Assembly: GCF_001612825.1 (NCBI RefSeq)
Contig: NZ_BDBE01000025.1
Span: forward strand, 620,001-684,000
From: Nocardia caishijiensis NBRC 108228
GTDB lineage: Bacteria; Actinomycetota; Actinomycetes; Mycobacteriales; Mycobacteriaceae
Reading direction: 5' to 3'
DNA length: 64,000 nt
Part shown: positions 59,090 through 64,000 of the stretch, in pieces
How positions within the stretch are numbered: position 1 is the first letter of the stretch
Layout of the letters: the number at the start of each line of letters is the position of its first letter
Notes under the pieces: model-generated
The model's input: only the letters and a program-made list of their open reading frames with translations
What the model was told of the DNA's origin: nothing
Database searches by the model: none
Position numbers and translations under genes: made by a program

Positions 59090-61444
59090 TCAGGACGAGC
59101 TCGACGACGACATTCCCGGCGGTCGGGTGGAGCCGCGCAGGGGATTCGCCGTCGGGAAGGTGATCGACGGGAGCGTCACCCACATGCGGACGCGGGTGCC
59201 CTTGTCGTCGTGGGTGAATTCGAGATCCTCGGTGAGTACCCGCATCATCTCCACGCCCCGGCCTCGGTAGCCGGGATCGGTGGGGGTGGGTACCCAGCGG
59301 CCGGTGTCGGTCACCTCGATGACCACCCGGTCGCCCGCACAGGTGGCGGTGAGGACGACTCGGCCGGGTTCGGTGTCGCGGTAGGCGTGTTCGACGCTGT
59401 TGCTGCAGGCCTCGTTGGCGGCGGCGACGAGGTCGGCGGCCAGGTCGTGGGGCACCGCCGCCGTGGCGAACCAGCGGTAGAGCGTGCGTCGCAGTCCGGT
59501 CAGTTCGACGGCGGCGGCGGGAATGTCGAGGTACAGCGGCTCCGGTGGCTGACGGTAGACGACCATCGCCACGTCGTCGTCGTAGCCCGCGGGCGGGCAC
59601 AGGCGTGACAGCACCGCGTCGGCCACATCGCGGGGGAGCGCGCCACCGGTCTCGCTGAGGACGTCCGCGATCTTCACGAACCCCTCCTCGATGTCGTAGC
59701 CGCGCTGTTCCACCAGTCCGTCGGTGAACAGCACCAGCGAGGAACCGGCGGGCAGTGCGGTGGTGGCCTCGGGGCGGCGCGGGGTGTCGAAGGTGGCCAG
59801 CGGTACCGCCCGGCCACCTTCCAGGATCCGGCCGGGTCCGCCGGGCGCGGCCAGGATGGGCGGCATGTGACCGGCGTTGGAGTAGCGGACCACGCCTCGT
59901 TCGGGGTCGAGCACGGCGGCGCACACCGTGGTGCACATGGCGCCGGGAATGCGCGCGGCGACCGCGTCGAGTTCGGCGAGCAGCTGTGCCGGTCCGGCAC
60001 CGCGAAGCAGCAGAGCCCGTGCGGCCGTGCGCAATTGGCCCATCACCACCGCCGCCGACAGGCCACGGCCCACGCAGTCGCCGACGACGACACCGATGGT
60101 GCCGTCGCGCAGCGGAACCACGTCGTACCAGTCGCCACCGATCTCGAGCGGCGGCAGGGCGGGCTCGTAGTGCACCGAGAAACGGGGCGGCAGTTCGATC
60201 GGGCCGAGCATGGCGCGCTGCAGGGTGAGCGAGGTGGCGCGCGCCTGATCGAAGTTGCGCGCCCGCTGCAGCGCGACGCTGAGATGACCGACCAGCAGCG
60301 AGTACAGCGCCCAGTCGGCGGCGCTCACCGCCCGCGGGGCGCCGAACCGTACCCACAGCGCCGCGTCGCCGGTCTCGCCGAGCGGCGCGACGACAGCATC
60401 GACCCCGCCCTCGTCGCCGGTGATGGCCGACAGTCCGCGCGCGGACTGTCGGCGCGCTCGGTCGAGCAATTCGTTGGTCTCCTCGTCGAGCACCACCGGT
60501 GCGTCGCCACGCGCACTCGGCTGCCGCACCGGAGTCGCGACGAAATTGCTGTTGGCGGAGACGAATTCGGGCTCAGGGGGGACCTGCGCGGCCGTGGGGG
60601 ATTCGCCGCAGGAGTAGAGATCGGGTCGACCGGTGCGGCTCGGCCAGACGGCGACGAGGGCCGTGCGCGCGCCCATCGTCCGGCGCAGTTCGTCGAGGCC
60701 GACCGCGAGGACCTCCACCATGCTGGTAGCGGCGCCGACGGCGGTCGCCAGCCGGGACGCCGCCTGATCGCGGGCCTGGGCGTCGTGTTCGGCGGTGACA
60801 TCGCGCACGGTGCCGACGAAGATCCGCTCGTTGTTCTCCTGCTTCACCAGGGAACTCGCGCTCACCGCGAGCCAGCGTTCACGGCCGTCGCGGTGCCGCA
60901 CCGGCATCACGAAACGGGATGCCTCCGTCCCGATCTGCGGGTAGCCCTCGCGTTCGCGCAGGGCCCACGGATGCGGCAGCGCGAACGGCACCTCCTCGGG
61001 CCCGTACCCGGTGAGCACACCGAACGCCGAGTTCACCTCGATGATGGTCCCGTGCTCGTCGGCGACGAAGAACCCGTCCTGCAACGACTCGACGAGTGCG
61101 GTGCGGAAGGCGTCGCGACCGGCCAGATCCTCGGCGCGCGACCGTTGCTGCTCGTAGCGTTTGGTGCCATCGAGGTAACCGCGGGTGGCGATGTCGAGCG
61201 CGGCCATGGTCTGCAGCAGGAATTCCAGGGCCACCTCCGCCCGGCGCGCGTACGCCTGGTCGCCGACGAGTTCGGCGACGGTGCGGAAGTGGTGCTCGGT
61301 GAGATCGAGCAGGCTGATGCCTTCGACGAGGGCGCGCCTGCCGAGGTCGTAACCCTCGCTCAGGCCTTCCTGGCCCGGCGCGGCGACGTGGCGGCGCAGG
61401 GCAGCCGAATAGTCGTCGAGGAACGCGGCCAGGACAGCACTCAT
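59090..61444 (-). CDS. RsbU/RsbW-like fusion: sensor, PP2C phosphatase and anti-sigma kinase domains
   Basis: A 784-residue stress-signalling protein. Residues 1-100 resemble the RsbT-binding N domain of RsbU (EGYDLGRRALVEGISLLDL). A PAS domain follows (about 110-225; GFFVADEHGTIIEVNSAFG), then a GAF-like domain (245-395), a SpoIIE-type PP2C phosphatase (405-620; LPPLEIGGDWYDVVPL, VVVGDCVGRGLSAAVVM, ARYSNAGHMPP-like, LVLFTDGLVEQR, DDDVAMVVYR), and a C-terminal HATPase anti-sigma kinase (650-770; LVAAANEACSNSVEHAYR, VTDTGRWV). It combines opposing phosphatase and kinase activities on STAS antagonists. It is the last gene of the stressosome operon, 10 bases after the RsbX-like gene. Confidence 0.88.
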   Translation of the reverse strand: MSAVLAAFLDDYSAALRRHVAAPGQEGLSEGYDLGRRALVEGISLLDLTEHHFRTVAELVGDQAYARRAEVALEFLLQTMAALDIATRGYLDGTKRYEQQRSRAEDLAGRDAFRTALVESLQDGFFVADEHGTIIEVNSAFGVLTGYGPEEVPFALPHPWALREREGYPQIGTEASRFVMPVRHRDGRERWLAVSASSLVKQENNERIFVGTVRDVTAEHDAQARDQAASRLATAVGAATSMVEVLAVGLDELRRTMGARTALVAVWPSRTGRPDLYSCGESPTAAQVPPEPEFVSANSNFVATPVRQPSARGDAPVVLDEETNELLDRARRQSARGLSAITGDEGGVDAVVAPLGETGDAALWVRFGAPRAVSAADWALYSLLVGHLSVALQRARNFDQARATSLTLQRAMLGPIELPPRFSVHYEPALPPLEIGGDWYDVVPLRDGTIGVVVGDCVGRGLSAAVVMGQLRTAARALLLRGAGPAQLLAELDAVAARIPGAMCTTVCAAVLDPERGVVRYSNAGHMPPILAAPGGPGRILEGGRAVPLATFDTPRRPEATTALPAGSSLVLFTDGLVEQRGYDIEEGFVKIADVLSETGGALPRDVADAVLSRLCPPAGYDDDVAMVVYRQPPEPLYLDIPAAAVELTGLRRTLYRWFATAAVPHDLAADLVAAANEACSNSVEHAYRDTEPGRVVLTATCAGDRVVIEVTDTGRWVPTPTDPGYRGRGVEMMRVLTEDLEFTHDDKGTRVRMWVTLPSITFPTANPLRGSTRPPGMSSSSSS

Positions 61445-61454
61445 CGGCTCCCTC

Positions 61455-62078
61455 TCATGATCCCGCTCCCCGGAACCGGGCCGCCAGGACCAGTGCGTCG
61501 TCGGTGTCCTTGGCGTCGCGGGCGAGCAGGTCGCCCGCGATGGCGGCCGCGGGTCTGGCCAGGTCGATCTTGTCGGCGTCGGCGGTGACGAGACCGTCGG
61601 TGGCCATCAGCAGCAGGTCGCCCTGTTTGATCGGCAGGCTCTGCGGCTGTAGATGCGCGGGCAGCCGGTAGCCGACGATGCCACCGGTGAGCAGCATGGT
61701 CGCCCGCAGCTCCGGGCCCGCCGGACCGAGCGTGAGCAGCCGCGACTCCACATTGCCCACGCCGATCCATTGCAGGGTGTCGCCCGGCCCGATCAGCGCC
61801 AACGACATCGCGGCGCCTCGGGTTTCGGCCATCGCCCGATGACACAGCACCATCAGCACGTCCAGGGGTTCGCCGCGGTTCTCCGACAACACCAGGGTCG
61901 CGCGATCGGCCGCGTCCGCGGCGGCGGCGCCGTGGCCGAGACCATCGAGCACGCCGAAGAGCACGCCGCCGTCGCCGGTGTCGAGGACGACACCACGGTC
62001 ACCGGAAACGTCCTGGCCGGGGAGTGCCCGACCGGCTGTCGACCATTCCGTGCGGCCGGTGATCCCGTCTTCATGCAC
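61455..62078 (-). CDS. rsbX: RsbX-like SpoIIE-family serine phosphatase
   Basis: A single-domain PP2C-type phosphatase of 207 aa. Metal-binding Asp residues are in GVLFGVLDGLGHGAAAADAA and LLLMATDGLVTADADK, and the C-terminal acidic site in DTDDALVLAARF. In Bacillus, RsbX resets the stressosome by dephosphorylating RsbS and RsbR. Here it overlaps rsbT by eight bases, matching that role. The GTG start at 62078 is used. A function as output phosphatase (RsbU) is less likely because a large RsbU-like protein follows. Confidence 0.82.
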   Translation of the reverse strand: MHEDGITGRTEWSTAGRALPGQDVSGDRGVVLDTGDGGVLFGVLDGLGHGAAAADAADRATLVLSENRGEPLDVLMVLCHRAMAETRGAAMSLALIGPGDTLQWIGVGNVESRLLTLGPAGPELRATMLLTGGIVGYRLPAHLQPQSLPIKQGDLLLMATDGLVTADADKIDLARPAAAIAGDLLARDAKDTDDALVLAARFRGAGS

Positions 62079-62496
62079 CGTCGGGTACCCACTTCCACAT
62101 TTCGATCAACGTCCCTCGGCCGGGAGCGGAATCGATGGTGATGCCGTCCATCAGCCTGCGCGCACCGGGCAGACCGAGGCCGAGGCCGCGACCGGTGGAG
62201 TACCCGTCCTCGAGCGCGCGCGGAATGTCGCGGATGCCGGGACCCTGGTCCTCGGCTTGGACCACGAGGCTCTGGCGGCCGTCGCGGATGTCGACGAGCA
62301 GGCGGATCTCGCCACTGCCCGCGTAACTGGTGATGTTGCGGGCGATTTCGGAGATGGCGGTGGAGATCATGGTGCGGTCGGTGAGGGTGAAGCCGAGGTG
62401 GGCCGCCAGCTCGTGCCCGGCCTGGCGGGCGGTCACGATGTCCTCGGACACCTTGACCGCGATCGCGACCTGCTCAGCGGCCACTGTCACGACCAT
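62071..62496 (-). CDS. rsbT: RsbT-like switch kinase of the stressosome
   Basis: A 141-residue GHKL-type serine kinase. The N box is STAISEIARNITSYAG, and the ATP-lid region shows VQAEDQGPGIRDI and STGRGLGLGLPGARRLMD, strongly RsbT-like. RsbT phosphorylates RsbS and RsbR under stress, then leaves to activate the RsbU phosphatase; the RsbU-like N domain in the last gene supplies that partner. The start at 62496 overlaps the 3' end of rsbS by 23 bases; a GTG slightly downstream is possible. Confidence 0.9.
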   Translation of the reverse strand: MVVTVAAEQVAIAVKVSEDIVTARQAGHELAAHLGFTLTDRTMISTAISEIARNITSYAGSGEIRLLVDIRDGRQSLVVQAEDQGPGIRDIPRALEDGYSTGRGLGLGLPGARRLMDGITIDSAPGRGTLIEMWKWVPDGA

Positions 62497-62857
62497 CTCG
62501 TCGGCTGCGGGGGTGCCGGTTCAGCCAGGCGAGACCTTCTTCGAGGTCGAGGGCGGTCTGCATGTCCTCGAAGGTGAGACCGAGCTGCACCATCGCGAAC
62601 GCGACCTCGGGCTGCAGACCGACGATCACCGTCTCCGCGCCGCGCAACTGGGTCATGTGCGCGATGGTGCGCAGCGAGCGGGCGGCGAAGGAGTCCATCA
62701 CGTCGATGGCGGTGACGTCGACGATGATGCCGGTCGCGCGGTAACGACTGACCTGCGTCATGAGATCGTCCTGCAGACGCTCGGTGTCGGCATCGGTCAG
62801 CGCCGACTGCACCGAGGCGATCAGGAATGTGCCCTGTTTCAGAATGGGTACCGGCAT
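62474..62857 (-). CDS. rsbS: RsbS-like STAS protein, stressosome core
   Basis: A 127-residue single STAS domain beginning MPVPILKQGTFLIASVQSAL, typical of RsbS. The phospho-acceptor Ser is in VTAIDVMDSFAARSLRTI. RsbS together with RsbR builds the megadalton stressosome shell that holds RsbT. Gene order rsbR-rsbS-rsbT matches the canonical module. The C-terminal Arg/Asp-rich tail is unique. Confidence 0.92.
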   Translation of the reverse strand: MPVPILKQGTFLIASVQSALTDADTERLQDDLMTQVSRYRATGIIVDVTAIDVMDSFAARSLRTIAHMTQLRGAETVIVGLQPEVAFAMVQLGLTFEDMQTALDLEEGLAWLNRHPRSRRDGRDSGR

Positions 62858-62866
62858 GGCGGACTG

Positions 62867-63775
62867 TCAGCGCCCGTCCCGCTCGCTCAGCCGCTCGGTC
62901 ACCCGGGTGACCTCGTAGCCGAGCAGTCGCTCGGCCTCTTCGATACCACCCTGCAGGTCGCCGACCGCGTTCATCTTGGACAGGTCGAGACCGATGGTCA
63001 CCAGGGTGAGCGCGATCTCCGAGGACAGACCGGTGATGATGACGCTGGCGCCCATCAGACCCGAGGCGTCGACGGTCTGCACGAGGTGGTTGGCGACCAC
63101 CGAGTCGATGGCGGGCACACCGGTGATGTCGATGACGACCACCTTGGCGCGATTGGCGCGGATGGCGCGCAGCAGCTGCTCGGTGAGCTGACGGGCGCGC
63201 TGGGAATCGAGCACACCGATGATGGGCAGGATGAGCAGCTGTTCGCGCACCTGCAGCACCGGGGTCGACAGCTCGCGGATGGCTTCCTGCTGGCGGCTGA
63301 TGACGCGCTCGCGCTCCTGCACGAACGACACACCGACGGTGTTGGCGATGCGGTTGGCGGCGGGCTCGTAGGCGTCGAGCACCTGGTTGAGCATCTCGAA
63401 GTTCGACTGGTACTTCGAGAACAGCGACCGGGCCAGCACGTCGCGCAGCAGCAGCACGATGCCGAGGACCTCGTCGGTCTCGACGCCTCGGGGAATGATG
63501 CGCTCGGACAGGTCGCGGGCGTATGCCTGCAGTGCCTCGACGCTACCGGTGACCAGCACCTCGACGTAGTTGTCGTACATCGAGGTCGCCTCGGAGAAGA
63601 TCTCCTCCGGGGTCATCGCGGTGAGCAGCTCGGCCTCGGTGATGCGCCGCGCCCACTCCTCGCGCAGGCCGGTGCGGTTCTGCCGGAGGTGCTCGACCAA
63701 CTGGGGGAGCAGGTTGTTGTCCACCGGGCGCGCGGGCGGCGCATCCGCGGAAAGACTCGTTGACACCTCGGACAT
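62867..63775 (-). CDS. rsbR: RsbR-like stressosome sensor (N-terminal globin-like/helical domain plus STAS)
   Basis: A 302-residue protein. The N-terminal helical domain (about residues 20-165) contains LVEHLRQNRTGLREEWARRI and SERIIPRGVETDEVLGI, and resembles the RsbR N domain family that forms the turrets of the stressosome. A coiled linker (RERVISRQQEAIRELSTPVL) joins it to a STAS domain (VLQVREQLLILPIIGVLDSQRARQ; VVVIDITGVPAIDSVVANHL with the expected Thr/Ser sites). ATG 63775 is used; a longer frame to 63823 is not conserved. It is the first gene of the operon behind a SigF-type promoter. Confidence 0.92.
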   Translation of the reverse strand: MSEVSTSLSADAPPARPVDNNLLPQLVEHLRQNRTGLREEWARRITEAELLTAMTPEEIFSEATSMYDNYVEVLVTGSVEALQAYARDLSERIIPRGVETDEVLGIVLLLRDVLARSLFSKYQSNFEMLNQVLDAYEPAANRIANTVGVSFVQERERVISRQQEAIRELSTPVLQVREQLLILPIIGVLDSQRARQLTEQLLRAIRANRAKVVVIDITGVPAIDSVVANHLVQTVDASGLMGASVIITGLSSEIALTLVTIGLDLSKMNAVGDLQGGIEEAERLLGYEVTRVTERLSERDGR

Positions 63776-63841
63776 GGAAGTTCCTGCCCCTTTCGACGTT
63801 TTCACCTGGCGCGCACTGCACACGTTGACCGAAGCCTACTC

Positions 63842-63868
63842 ATACCCCATACATGATGCTGTCCAAAC
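63842..63868 (-). promoter_or_regulatory. SigF/SigB-type promoter of the stressosome operon
   Basis: On the minus strand GGTTT (GTTT at 63868-63865) and GGGTAT (63847-63842) are separated by 17 bases, matching the GTTT-N15-17-GGGTA consensus of mycobacterial SigF and the related SigB family. The start of transcription would lie about 60 bases upstream of rsbR. It predicts autoregulation by the sigma factor that the stressosome controls. Confidence 0.7.
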
Positions 63869-63882
63869 CTGCCGGTAACCGG

Positions 63883-63999
63883 CTATTCGGGGCTGAAGCC
63901 GCGGGCCAGCGCCGCCAGCGCCCGGTCCAGGTACACGGTGAGATCCGCGTCACCGCGTTCGAGCCAGGCGTCGAAGGCGGCGCGGGCGGCGGCCAGCGT
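63883..63999 (-). CDS. C-terminal end of a TetR-like regulator, truncated by window edge
   Basis: The minus-strand frame ending at TAG 63883-63885 encodes 38 residues in the window: an Ala/Leu-rich helical stretch with AAFDAWLERGDADLTVYLD and RALAALARGFSPE, typical of the last two helices of actinobacterial TetR-family proteins. The DNA-binding part is outside the window, so this is a tentative call. It is separated from the rsbR promoter by about 15 bases. Confidence 0.5.
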   Translation of the reverse strand, partial: TLAAARAAFDAWLERGDADLTVYLDRALAALARGFSPE

Positions 64000-64000
64000 G

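Overview
This is a GC-rich window with dense genes, many GTG starts and frequent 4-nt ATGA/GTGA stop/start overlaps. It looks like chromosomal DNA from a mycolic-acid actinomycete, most probably Nocardia or a close relative. Support comes from the recC-recB-recD order, the F420-type oxidoreductase, a GabD2-like dehydrogenase, the stressosome with a SigF-type promoter, and an actinomycete-type mevalonate operon. I saw no rRNA, tRNA, IS element, phage gene or CRISPR array.

Layout. 0-9 kb: recC (5' end outside the window), recB and recD, with two tiny ORFs bridging the gaps by 4-nt overlaps. 9-13 kb: a DUF4153-like membrane protein downstream of an OmpR-type two-component pair. 13-17 kb: a TetR regulator divergent from a succinic-semialdehyde-type dehydrogenase and an SDR, then a PrmC-like methyltransferase. 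17-22 kb: a cobalamin riboswitch followed by a Tat/lipoprotein solute-binding protein, a permease, and a rare single-chain permease-ATPase-ATPase fusion. 22-28 kb: a YdcF-like secreted protein, a FolD paralogue lacking the catalytic Lys, a transmembrane protein of unknown function, an L,D-transpeptidase, a stand-alone cyclodeaminase/cyclohydrolase and an F420-type oxidoreductase. 28-35 kb: a STAS protein, two KhtT-like regulatory subunits, a CPA2 antiporter, a NarL-type two-component pair, an orphan regulatory half-domain, a CBS protein and an ArsB/NhaD permease.

35-45 kb: a complete histidine-utilisation locus (hutG, hutI, a histidine-type permease, hutH, hutU, hutC). Three copies of one operator motif lie in its two divergent promoter regions; an amidase and an unknown gene sit between hutH and hutU. 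46-59 kb: one long plus-strand terpenoid operon with GGPP synthase, a squalene/phytoene-synthase-like enzyme, a membrane desaturase/hydroxylase, an ICMT/NnrU-like methyltransferase, the complete mevalonate pathway from HMG-CoA synthase to type 2 IPP isomerase, and a Baeyer-Villiger-type monooxygenase. It carries its own isoprenoid precursor supply and at least four tailoring or assembly enzymes, and I cannot match the set to a known product. It is the best candidate for an undescribed system. Next to its terminator, on the other strand, is a 26-residue hydrophobic acidic peptide gene with an ideal ribosome site. 59-64 kb: a stressosome operon (rsbR, rsbS, rsbT, an RsbX-like phosphatase, and an RsbU/RsbW-like fusion) behind a SigF-type promoter, then the end of a TetR-like gene that leaves the window.
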